From Primula veris (taxonomy: Eukaryota; Streptophyta; Magnoliopsida; Ericales; Primulaceae), in assembly GCA_963682055.1 (NCBI GenBank), contig OY821740.1, positions 47,574,795 to 47,638,794 on the forward strand: a stretch of 64,000 nt of DNA, given 5' to 3'. Positions 38,867 to 50,000 of the stretch are shown in pieces; the first letter of the stretch is position 1; each line of letters starts with the position of its first letter. Position numbers and translations under genes: made by a program. The notes beneath the pieces are model-generated. The model was not told the DNA's origin. It did not search any database and worked only from the letters and a program-made list of their open reading frames with translations.

Positions 38867-41139
38867 CTGCAAAACACAAGAAAGAACCGAATATGCATAC
38901 TATTAAAGCTGATTAAGGATTATGAAGATTAAGATCTCCTGTGCTTAGTAAATAGTAATGCCATCAACAAAGCTTATTATCGTTCACATATAAACATGAA
39001 TCGTGGAGAAATAATTTGCACAATATTCCGATTCTGTGCAATGACCCATAACAATTAAGAATTAGTACCCCTAACAACTTTCATACACTGGATAGTGGAT
39101 AGAAAAAGAATCAGGGTTTGAGACTGAAGAAAGAAAATTTCTATTGGTATACCAAAACTTTTATAAGAATGAAAGCATTAGGTATAAGATATCTGGTTCA
39201 ACCCACCTACGATGTTTTTTACATTTTGGCACTAAGCGTACATAATATACTGACAAATGAACATAGTTGTATAAATCGCTAATTTCTGCAAGCTGGTGTG
39301 GAGAATCAAAGATGTGTTAGTCTAGAAAACGACAAGTACCCCTTTGTAACACCATTACACCATATCCAAACAGCCATGCTCCTTTCATTAGATTAAGCCT
39401 CGTCTTATTCAAATTACAGTATAAAAGATCATGAACAAAACCACTGACCTTCTGCTGTTGCAAGGCTTTTACTGTTTAATTTGACACCGTTTCTCATCTT
39501 CTCACACAATACCATGCCAAATATGAACCTAAATGTATGTAATTTTTTCCAACCACATGCTATGTACATTTTGAGTCTAGCTTCTCGCTTAAGCATGTGA
39601 TTAATCACTATAGGAGCACTAAATCAAAAAGTTCTTTTTCCTTTAGTCCGCTTAAAAGCAGACCACACAAAAGTGCATAAAGACTCGAAGTGTAAGAAAC
39701 TTACACTCAAGCAACAAGGTAATAACAATGGACCAAGTGTAACTGCATCTTAACCATCAGTAATCTAGTTGCAGTGTTAATAAAAATATTATTAAACAAA
39801 ATCTCTGTTAAGGTAAACATACTGATATACTGGGACTAAAGCATGACCAACTTCTAAGTTGAACTTAACAAAGTATTTGTCACTAACTAGCAGTATTTTG
39901 TAAAATTAAGGAAGTGCTGAGGGAAGTATATTGACTTAACTAAGGTAACATAATAGTTCAAACAATTAAACATTAATGGAAGTATAAATTCAGAGGTAGA
40001 CGCCAAAAGCCGCAACAAAACAAGGCTGCAATTGAACTCCTTAAAAGTCAAAACCATATACTGCATGTTGTTCCAATCTCACTCGTCTGATAATCTAAAA
40101 TATATTATGCACGGACACTTCCAAACACTTTGTCCTCCCAAATCGAATTCCAGAACAGTTCCAAAACTCACGGGATAAGCTGGGATTCACATAAGTACAC
40201 AGCTAAAGTGCTATAGGCCAAACATAAACCCAAACCCTAATCAGTGCGAAAAAAGCAACCCATGAAACCATAAAATAGCCAAATACAGTAACAACACGAG
40301 CAAACATGAATTATAACAACTAAGAGGACAAATGGTCAAGATAAGCTAAGAATTGGTCTGTTTCTAAATTTAATTTCAGTTAAAGATTTATAATTTTGGC
40401 ATTTAGGTTCCCTGTTGGAATCCTCAATATAAATGCATAATGCATTTCATGATCTCGCCTTCCTGGTTCTGGCACCGGCCAACAAGTCATATCGTATTAT
40501 ATATATGTACTCTTATCTGTACCCATGCTACATTGGTAAGCAAACTAAACAACCAGTTTAACTAAAAGGCCAGACAAACCCTATTCATAAGTATAAAAAG
40601 TAACCAGTAAATGAAAAACTTAGCCAATTACAAAATAAGTAATAACTAGCCAAGTACAGTATGAATTACAATAGTCCAGGGGACAGGTAGTCAAATCAAG
40701 CTACCAATTAGTAAATAGATTTGTCACAGTTAGTCAAAATCACACATAATTATAGTGTAAATTTATCTTTTAAAAAAACTGGGTACTATTTATATATACC
40801 AATGTAACTCAATATACCAAGTTACAAGTTTATTTTCTTAAATATCCCTTTTATTAATAGAAATAGGTTACAATGTTAAGTACACGTTCCCGATAGCGCT
40901 CCCATTCGCGTTTCGTGCTACTAAGATTCTACTTACTAGTCAAATGAAGAATTATTCTTCTGGTTATTATTACTAAAAGGCTAAACATGAATCGAAACCC
41001 TAGAAAGTAACAAAAACAACAACCAATAGATACAAGAACTAGCAAACTACAATAACAACAAGACTAAACATAGCACAATGAGTCAATGATAAATAAGTGG
41101 ACAATTAGACAACGTAAGCTAAGAACTAGTAGTTGTTAC
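38867..41139 (-). other. Intron 2 of the SRP9 pseudogene
   Basis: About 2.3 kb between the exon 3 acceptor (ttttgcag on the minus strand, exon edge 38866) and the exon 2 donor (acag|gtaac, exon edge 41140). AT-rich, no other gene seen. Confidence 0.6.
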
Positions 41140-41376
41140 CTGTTTGCTATGGGTGACATTGAGAACCAATTTTCCCTCGTATTGTCTGTATTTCATAACA
41201 TACCTCGACTACATCTAATTTTCAGAAAATACAGACAGATAAGAGCAAATAAATATATAAGATTGAAATGAAAGATAAATGGTAAATAAAGAATACAGTT
41301 CCGTGAATGTTACGGAACATCTGTAGGGATTTGCCAATGAAATTGTCCCAAGAAGTTATATACGGCTATACGCCAT

Positions 41377-42240
41377 TGTTTAGGGTCAAGTTTGAGAGAG
41401 AGAGAGATATACCAGATACGATGCTCCATCTGCATGTCATGTTTCTAAGCAGTGTTAAGTTATTTTCAATTCTAATCCCCATGTTTAGGAGAAAAATCTT
41501 CCTATACTATTTGTCTGTTAGCATTTTGATATATAACCTTTATTTTTTATGATTAGGCCTTCACTGCTATTATTTTAAACAAAATGACGTAATTAGAGTC
41601 ACGCGGTCTTAACTATCATATTCTGAGTGGAATTCTTTCAACGTACGTCATAAATAGATCCACCTCCAAGGATGGAAATTTGTATGTTATGACCAAATTT
41701 GGTAAAACGCAAATGTAGGGTACTAAAATGGTAAAAACAAATCATATATTGTGTATTAAACATATTTTTCATTGATTTATTTCGGTATTAGATAATAAAA
41801 AATACTCATTTTTTTATTGATATTATTTAAATGTTAACATTTCAATTTACTTCTGCTAATGTAATTAGATTGAAGCCACTACATAAAGTTTCACTTTTAT
41901 ACCATTTTGTAATGTGTAAAATTTAACTCCAATTTTATGAAATTATTCAATTTGAGTTTCTAAAATATATATAATTGAATGTTTAGGTTCAGTCTGAACA
42001 TTATACCAATATTACGGTGAACTGGTTGCGTTTGGAAAGTAGCATACGGATCGCGAATCAAAAAATTAGGTATAATATGCCAAACTTTCGGTGTATACTC
42101 TACTTTCAGTTGATTCTGTTCAGTTCCTTTTTTTTACCAAACTTTTTATTGTACATCGTTAAATGAAACCTCCATATTATTACAATTTTATCATGAACAC
42201 GTTCCAAGTGCTCATGTAACAAGTTTTAAAGGGCTACATA
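41377..42240. other. Intergenic, former upstream region of the SRP9 copy
   Basis: Very AT-rich with a short GA/CT run at 41394-41406. No promoter can be assigned with confidence. Confidence 0.35.
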
Positions 42241-43127
42241 TGAATAAAATATATAGTCACGGATGTCCCGACCAGTCTCCAAGTACAATAAAGCCTACAA
42301 GAGTTCACTCGATATGACAAGACAAACATTCCCGGGGTGGCAACATACAAATTACCCGTCTAAATACATTTACCAAGATAGAATCCCACGTAATCAGTCC
42401 GAGTCCTGAGAGTTATCAAACGATAACCCCCTAAATTTTTTACTTACATTTTATAAATATTTGAAGAAAAAATGATCTACAGTTCTTTCATCATTGTTAC
42501 TCGATTTGATTAAAAGTAAACACTGTTTATGTATTACTATAATAAAAATAGAATTTTTTTTAAAAGTTTTATAAGTTTTTTTTTGTGTATGGAGAAACTC
42601 AAAATTTATTTTGATTGAGTTCGGGTCTTAGAAAGGAGAATATCACAGAAAAACATAATAATATTCTAGTCCCGCCTAACGATAACCGAAGATTTAATCT
42701 TAGGTAGCAACCGACTTATATGCCAGAACTAAAATGTACTTAGTCACCTGTATTCCTATTTTTGTGAGGTGTTTTTTTAATTTTAAAGGAATCTATTATT
42801 ACCGCGTAATGTTAACTTTTAATCTATTACTTGGACAAAACGTGTTCGGGTGACAACACAATTACAAACTTTTACTCCAAAGGCGTTGAATAAGACAGAA
42901 TCCCACAAAATCAGTATGAACCATAATAGTCAGTAAGCGGTAAGCACCGATAAAATTTAAACATTACTATTACTTGTTGAAAACAATATGTGTATAATTA
43001 CTGTTATCGTTGTTACATATATTAATGGTTTCAATTAAAAGTAAACACGGTTAAAAATGCATTAATTGACGAGGGAATATTTATATTCATTTGCTACGGG
43101 GAACGGATGTCAGGACATAAATGTCAG

Positions 43128-43405
43128 ATAACTCCCAAATATATAGGCAAACAATATTCGACCATCTAGTTTCTCCACCTCGGAAAGTCATGTCCCATCT
43201 AGGTATTTTGTCGTATGAGTTAGGAGAACTCTCAACTACCTAGGCAGGCAAGACTTGATCGTCTGAGTTCTCCATCTCGGACAAGTCGTGTCCCACCTAA
43301 GCATCCCGTCGTCTGAGTTAATAAAACTACCAACTACCTAGACAGGCAAGATTCGACCATCTGGATTATTTTATTCGGACATGTCCCCGCCTAGATAAAT
43401 TACGG
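43128..43405. repeat. Three tandem units of about 100 bp
   Basis: Units share 'caactacctaggcaggcaag', 'gaccatctg/gatcgtctg', 'tcggacaagtcgtgtccc' and 'cacctaa/gcctag'. They follow 'gacgaggga' and may be the remains of an LTR, but no partner LTR is in view. Confidence 0.6.
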
Positions 43406-43534
43406 TCGTCATTAATATTTTACAAAACACAACAATATTACGATGACATTCAATGCAGATGTTAAGTGTATTTTAACTTGGTAATCGTTAAATTCGCGAA
43501 AATACACAATAATAATATATTAATTAAGGGGAGG

Positions 43535-43865
43535 ATATATGGACACCATAAAAAACATCCAAATGGACACTTTTTCGTAAAAACGCTCCAAATCAATATT
43601 TGATTAATGCAAATCTTCACGGTTTCATGACGGGAACACAAATATGAGTTTTGTTTTTTTTCTGAAATGTATAATGACATGTTTTGAATTTTTAAATTTT
43701 ATCATAATTTCGAAAACATGTCATTATACATCTCGGAAAAAAAAACAATACGCATATTTGTGTTCCCGTCGTGAAACCGTGAGAATTTGCATTAGCCAAA
43801 TTTTGATTTGAAACGTTTTTAAAAAAAATGTCAAGTTAATGTCTAAGTTGATGTTTATATACATT
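43535..43865. mobile_element. Long foldback (MITE-like) element, about 330 bp
   Basis: Two arms of about 130-160 bp are near-complementary around a centre at about 43695. For example, 'ttcacggtttcatgacggga' in the left arm faces 'cccgtcgtgaaaccgtgaga' in the right arm, and 'aatgtataatgacatgtttt' faces 'aaaacatgtcattatacatc'. The whole block would fold into one long hairpin. No transposase. Target duplication not resolved. Confidence 0.75.
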
Positions 43866-44012
43866 TGCCATTAATCAATGCGAGATTTAAATATAAGGAA
43901 GCCACCGACTTAATTGGCAGAACTAAAAATACTTGGCCCCAAAGTACCGCGTAACGTTAACTTTTAATAGCTGCCTATTTTCCCGCTCCCATCTCCCCCT
44001 CTATCTCTATTC

Positions 44013-44160
44013 TATATAAACACGTATTTGATGTTCTATAAACCAAATCAGTTTTATATATTATCATATTTTACCCCATCTCTCTCTCTCTCTCTATATT
44101 TATATATTTATTTTCCCGGTGGAGATTCAGCCTCGTGTCAACGAGATCCCTCTCTAGAAG
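44013..44160 (+). promoter_or_regulatory. Promoter and CT-rich untranslated leader exon
   Basis: TATATAAA at 44013-44020, a (TC)n run at about 44080-44094, then ggtggagattcagcctcgtg and a donor at tctagaag|gttaac (GT at 44161). No ATG lies between the (TC)n run and the donor, so this would be a 5' UTR exon. The T-rich sequence that follows with repeated 'ttgattgatt' and 'gatctgg' looks like a plant leader intron. Confidence 0.45.
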
Positions 44161-46131
44161 GTTAACTACTCCCCTAATTAATATATTTACTGATTTATTT
44201 TGGGTAAATTAGTTACAGCTTTAATTATTTTGGATCTGGTTAATGTTTATTTGTATTGGTTTTATGTTCTAGGGTTTGTACATGTTGATTGATTCGATTT
44301 TGATAGTCGGTTACGCTTTTATGTGCAGTAAATTAGATCTATTTTACTGAAAACCCTAATGACTTTTTACTGATTGATATTGGGTTTTTGATTGCAACTT
44401 TAATTAAATTCGATATTTTTCAATTAAGTTCTTAGGTCTACTTTACTGAAAACCCTATTTACTTTTTACTGATTGATTTTGGGGTTTGATTGCAACTTTA
44501 ATTAAATTCGATATTTTCCAGGGAAGTACTTAGATCTTGTTTTTGAAAGTTGGATTATGTGTACTTAATTGATTTATATCTGGTTAATTTTACTGATTGA
44601 TTTTGGTTTATCTGCTTGCTATTTAAGTTAATTTCGATCTGGGCGTTTTCTGTGAAACTGTTGGATCTAGTGTTTGGAAAACCCTAACTAGTTTATACAA
44701 GAATGATTTTTCGGTATTAAATTAGGGTGACTTGAATTTATTTTACCTGGTTACTGTTTAATGTGAAGTAAACTAGATCTAGATTTGGAATTCCTAATTA
44801 GTTTTTAGAGACTGTTTATTAAGATATTATTGAATCTGGGTCCATCTATTTTAGGTTGAATTAATCTTGATACACTTACCGTTTTCTATGAAGTATTTAG
44901 ATTTACTCTATGTAAAGATTCTAATTCGTCTCTACAGATTGAATTTAGGTCCTTATTTTAGTTATTTTATTAACATCTTGTGAACCTGTGCCTATTCCTA
45001 TTCCTGACTGTACGTTTTGGACTTATTTTGGAATTTTAATGATTTGATTTTGTTTACTCCATGATATATTGTTGAGTTTTTACCCCATGATTGATTTTTT
45101 AATGAAATAATTAGATCAATGTTCTTAAATCCCTAACAACTCTTTGAGTAGAGGTAAATTACAAATATCTGAATTTATTTGTTAACATATGGGTGGACAC
45201 TTTATCTGACGTTTGGTATATATTGGCAATAAAGTGGGAAGCATGGATGATGACGTGGCAAGGAGAAGCTAATACGCATTGTGTACAAGTAGAGCGGGTT
45301 CTGTACGTTGGGTTTATACAGATTGAATTCGGGTATTTAATTGTAACTTCCCTGTTCATCATGTGTGTCTTATCAAAATCTTGTGAGTCTGTGCCTATTC
45401 CTTTTCCTATGATTTGAATAATTTGAATTGGATCTTGTATAGTTTATTCTATTATTTATTTTTTATTGCTTGGCTTTCATTTTCCATGATTTTTTCTTTT
45501 TAAATAATTAGATCAAGGTTCTTTCTTAATTCCTAAAAAAAATAAGTTGGGTAAACAACTATTCTGTTATGTATTATCATTAATATAGTATAACCTTGTA
45601 GTCTTGTAGAAAAGTCTTTTAAGTTTTTTTATTTTATCAGGATCAGTTAACTACTGTTAAATGTTTACTGTTTACTGCTTCTTCTTTAAGGATTTTAATT
45701 GGTTTAAGGCAGATAGAAACTATTGTAGATGCGTTTATGATGCCTTCTTGTAGAACTTTTGCCTTGTTACAGGAAGAATTTTTTTTGAAACTTTTTTTCG
45801 CCGTCACATGAAAGATGTTTTTCTAACCTATAATGTAATGTCTGTAAAAACAACACAGCCATACTTCTTCCGTATGATTTGTGATCTTGGTTGCTGTTTG
45901 TTAATTATCAAACAATGGTTGATTGCAACCTTTTTAATCTGAGTTTTTGGTCCCTGTTAGCGCTATAGTTTGTAAAGACGTGTCTTTTTATCTGTTACTG
46001 GTGTATTTCAACGATGGACTGCAATTTATCAATTAAGTGTTGATCCCTGGTACTAATTTCTTTTAATTGTATTGTTCTTTGTTTTGAATTTGAAGGAATT
46101 TATAATTCGACCTGTTTATTATATGGAACAG
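44161..46131 (+). other. Leader-intron-like region with internal duplications
   Basis: T-rich. Contains a tandem duplication of about 120 bp (shared 'ttactgaaaaccct', 'actttttactgattgat' and 'gcaactttaattaaattcga' at about 44340-44420 and 44445-44520). Also holds the segment at 45180-45400 that recurs near 61.1, 62.8 and 63.1 kb. Ends at an acceptor (atggaacag) before 46132. Confidence 0.4.
45180..45400 (+). repeat. Segment R, copy 1 (left of satellite)
   Basis: Shares 'cactttatctgacgtttggt', 'ttggcaataa', 'gtgggaagcatggatgatga', 'tggcaaggagaag' and 'cagattgaattcgg' with 61075-61300, 62830-63020 and 63113-63245. The best-kept part is followed by gtaa at the right-hand copies, which would fit a repeated exon, but no long conserved frame exists. 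Confidence 0.7.
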
Positions 46132-46344
46132 GTGGAGAAGATGGGTGTAGGAAAAAAAATTGCATTGATCGAAAGATACGTGCTCGACAAATTGGTGCCT
46201 GCTTCTTTGACACCGTAGCTATGTGTTGTATCTGGCGGCAAGAATTGAGAATGCTGTTGAAAGATTTCTTAGAGTAAAACGTGTCGCTGGCCTATTTGAA
46301 TGTGCCTTGCTGGTAGATCTCTGCTGGACATAGTTGCTTGAGAG
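46132..46344 (+). ncRNA. Candidate exon of a non-coding transcript
   Basis: Bounded by an acceptor (atggaacag) and a donor (agag|gtaata). It contains only a 25-codon frame (ATG at 46141) and then stops in all useful frames. Together with the promoter-like block at 44013 it suggests a spliced, possibly non-coding RNA or a decayed gene. Not recognised. Confidence 0.3.
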
Positions 46345-47010
46345 GTAATAATACAAATCATTTTCTGTCTAACTAAGTTTTAATTGAAATACTGGCTTTT
46401 GAGTAATAATAGGCAAATACTATTTAGACGTAAACCTGCAAACAGACTGAAGAGACAGCATTACACTGATCACTGAACCATATCAGTGAACACGTTGCTT
46501 GTCCATAGACTAATGAAATGCTGAAACATTGGATTGTTTGAGTTGTTCATTTGTTGGGTTTATTCAACGCTGCAAAGTTTAAACCTGTTGAACATGTAAT
46601 GTGCTGGCCATGTGTTTTGGTTTCCTTTCTATTAATAAACGTAATATACTTTTGATTATGTATTTGGTACTAAATAGATAACTACTTTGTTAAAATTCCA
46701 TGTTGTTTAACTTTTGTCTTGTTTATTCATATACTTATCTTTTTTTATAGAGGATCCCTGAAGCATGAGAATTTCTATCGTTTAAATCCTAAACTTTCTT
46801 AAAATTTTTATGGACTGATATGCAAGTGTTTTAGCTAGACTTTATTAACAGGCGATCAGTGTTACATGGAGTATTAACATGCATGTGACAAGTAAAGTGT
46901 ACTGTTGCAGAACATAAATTTATGGATGGCATAGCGACTTAGTATCATCATAAACTATTCTCTTATTTAGATATTGGAAATTAAGCTAAACCCTATATTA
47001 GTTGATTTAT
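46345..47010. other. Unique sequence between candidate exon and satellite
   Basis: AT-rich, no repeat or gene recognised. The satellite starts abruptly near 47010 at 'tttgttttagagg'. Confidence 0.4.
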
Positions 47011-50000
47011 GTTTGTTTTAGAGGAGGCTTGAAAATGAGGATATAGGTCGAGGAGGTTAGGACTATGTGTCCTCATCCTCCTCAAACCCATATCGCAGAA
47101 GCCTTGTATTATGGGTTTTCTTCTCTAAATATGTATTAATATACAGCATATACTTTTATAATACTGAGTATATTTATCTAGGTAATAGATGTCTGTTTTA
47201 GAGGAGCCTTGAAAATGAGGATATCAAACCCATATCATAGAAGCCTTGTATTATGGGTTTCCTTCTCTAAATATGTATTAATATACAGTATATACTTATA
47301 TAATACTGAGTATATTTATATACGTAATATATGTCTGTTTTAGAGGAGCCTTGAAAATGAGGATATTGGTTGGGAAGGTTAGGACTGTGTGTCCTCATCC
47401 TCCTCAAACCCGTATCGCAGAAGTCTTGTATTCTTGGTTTTCTTCACCAAATATGTTTTAATATACTTCTATAATACTGAGTATATTTATATACATAATA
47501 TATGTCTGTTTTAGAGGATTCTTGAAAATGAGGATATTGGTCGAGGAGGTTAGGACTGTGTCCTCATCCTCCTCACACCCATATCGCAGAAGACTTGTAT
47601 TCTGGGTTTTCTTCTCTAAATATGTATTAATATACAGTATATACTTTTATAATACTGAGTATATTTATCTAGATAATATATGTCTGTTTTAGAGGAGCCT
47701 GGAAAATGAGGATATCAAACCCATATCACAGAAGCCTTGTATTATGGGTTTCCTTCTCTAAATATGTATTAATATACAGTATATACTTATATAATACTGA
47801 GTATATTTATATACGTAATATATGTCTGTCTTAGAGGAGCCTTGAAAATGAGGATATTGGTTGAGAAGGTTAGGACTGTGTGTTCTCATCCTCCTCAAAC
47901 CCGTATAGCAGAAGCCTTGTATTCTTGGTTTCCTTCACCAAATATGTTTTAATATACTTCTATAATACTGAGTATATTTATATACATAATATATGTCTGT
48001 TTTAGAGGAGCCTTGAAAATGAGGATATTGGTCGAGGAGGTTAGGACTGTGTGCCCACATCCTCCTCACCCCCATATCGCAGAAGCCTTGTGTTATGGGT
48101 TTTCTTCTCTAAATATGTATTAATATACAGTATATACTTTTATAATACTGAGTATATTTATCTAGATAATATATGTCTGTTTTAGAGGAGCCTTGAAAAT
48201 GAGGATATCAAACCCATATCACAGAAGTCTTGTATTATGGGTTTCCTTCTCTAAATATGTATTAATATACAGTATATGCTTTTATAATACTGAGTATATT
48301 TATCTAGATAATATATGTCTGTTTTAGAGGAGCCTTGAAAATGAGGATATCAAACCCATATCACAGAAGCCTTGTATTCTGGGTTTTCTTCTCTAAATAT
48401 GTATTAATATACAGTATATATTTATATAATACTGAATATATTTATCTACATAATATGTCTGTTTTAGAGGAGACTTGAAAATGAGGATATTGGTTGAGGA
48501 GGGTTAGGACTGTGTGTTCTCATCCTGCTCAAACCCATATCGCAAAAGGCTTGTATTCTGGGTTTCCTTCTCTAAATATGTATTACTATACAATACATAC
48601 TTATATAATATTGAATATATTTATATACATAATATGTCTGTTTTAGTGGAGCCTTGAAAATGAGAATATTGGTTGAGGAGGGTAGGATTGTGTGTCCTCA
48701 TCTTCCTCAAACCCCTATCGCAGAAGCCTTGTATTCTTGGTTTCCTTCACCAAATATGTTTTAATATACTTCTATAATGCTGAGTATATTTATATATATA
48801 ATATATGTTTGTTTTAGAGGAGCCTTGAAAATGAGGATATTGGTCGAGGAGGTTAGGACTGTGTGTCCTCATCCTCCTCAAACCCATATGACAGAAGCCT
48901 TGTATTTTGGGTTTTCTTCTCTAAATATGTATTAATATACAGTATATACTTGTATAATACTGAGTATATTTATCTAGATAATATGTCTGTTTTAGAGTAG
49001 CCTTGAAAATGAGGATATCAAACCCATATCACATAAGTCTTGTATTCTGAGTTTACTTCTCTAAATATGTATTAATATACAGTATATACTTATATAATAC
49101 TGAATATATTTATATACGTAATATGTCTGTTTTAGAGGAGCCTTGAAAATGAGGATATTGGTTTAGAAGGTTAGGACTGTGTGTCCTCATTCTCCTCAAA
49201 CCCGTATCGCAGAAGCCTTGTATTCTTGGTTTCCTTCACCAAATATGTTTTAATATACTTCTATAATGCTGAGTATATTTATATACATAATATATGTTTG
49301 TTTTAGAGGAGCCTTGAAAATTAGGATATTGGTCGAGTAGGTTAGGACCGTGTGTCCTCATCCTCCTCAAACCTATATCGCAGAAGCCTTGTATTCTGGG
49401 TTTTCTTCTCTAAATATGTATTAATATACAGGATATACTTATATAATACTGAGTATATTTATCTAGATAATATGTCTGTTTTAGAGGAGCCTTGAAAATG
49501 AGGATATCAAACCCATATCACATAAGTCTTGTATTCTGGGTTTACTTCTCTAAATATGTATTAATATACAGTATATACTTATATAATACTGAATATATTT
49601 ATATACGTAATATGTCTGTTTTAGAGGAGCCTTGAAAATGAGGATATTGGTTTAGAAGGTTAGGACTGTGTGTCCTCATTCTCCTCAAACCCGTATCGCA
49701 GAAGCCTTGTATTCTTGGTTTCCTTCACCAAATATGTTTTAATATACTTCTATAATGCTGAGTATATTTATATACATAATATATGTTTGTTTTAGAGGAG
49801 CCTTGAAAATGAGGATATTGGTCGAGGAGGTTAGGACTGTGTGTCCTCATCCTCCTCAAACCCATATCGCATGGTTTCCTTCACCAAATATGTTTTAATA
49901 TTCTTCTATAATGCTGAGTATATTTATATACATAATATATGTTTGTTTTAGAGGAGCCTTGAAAATGAGGATATTGGTCGAGGAGGTTAGGACTGTGTGT

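Larger units (their letters stand above)
26715..41376 (-). pseudogene. SRP9: SRP9 (signal recognition particle 9-kDa subunit) pseudogene, split by a retrotransposon
   Basis: Four minus-strand exon remnants line up with SRP9 in order. Exon 1, 41376-41297, holds YITSWDNFIGKSLQMFRN. Exon 2, 41208-41140, holds SRYVMKYRQYEGKLVLNV. Exon 3, 38866-38806, continues beyond the insertion at 27888-27847 (CIKFK, then DQVQDADA, KMEKLN, then NILFLLMACGAE). Exon 4, 26812-26715, holds DISEVITGIDQIIEQPSKK and a stop. Lesions: about 8 extra bases after the ATG put the start out of frame; a one-base loss follows CIKFK; TAG stands where a Lys codon is expected; a one-base loss at the exon 3 donor shifts phase; and the 10.9-kb LTR element lies inside exon 3. 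Known: SRP9 pairs with SRP14 in the Alu domain of SRP for translational arrest. Retained introns indicate DNA duplication, not retroposition. An intact copy presumably exists elsewhere. Confidence 0.82.
42300..43970. repeat. Diverged duplicated blocks
   Basis: Phrases recur at a distance. 'agaatcccac-taatcag' occurs near 42380 and 42898. 'gccaccgactta..ggcagaac' occurs near 42708 and 43900. 'accgcgtaa-gttaactttt' occurs near 42800 and 43950. They suggest an old partial duplication with a foldback element inserted between. Confidence 0.45.

Noticed and set aside
46141..46218. 25-codon frame beginning MGVGKKIALIERYVLDKLVP as a peptide gene
   Set aside because: Too short to support without conservation. 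No signal peptide, and stops follow in all frames.
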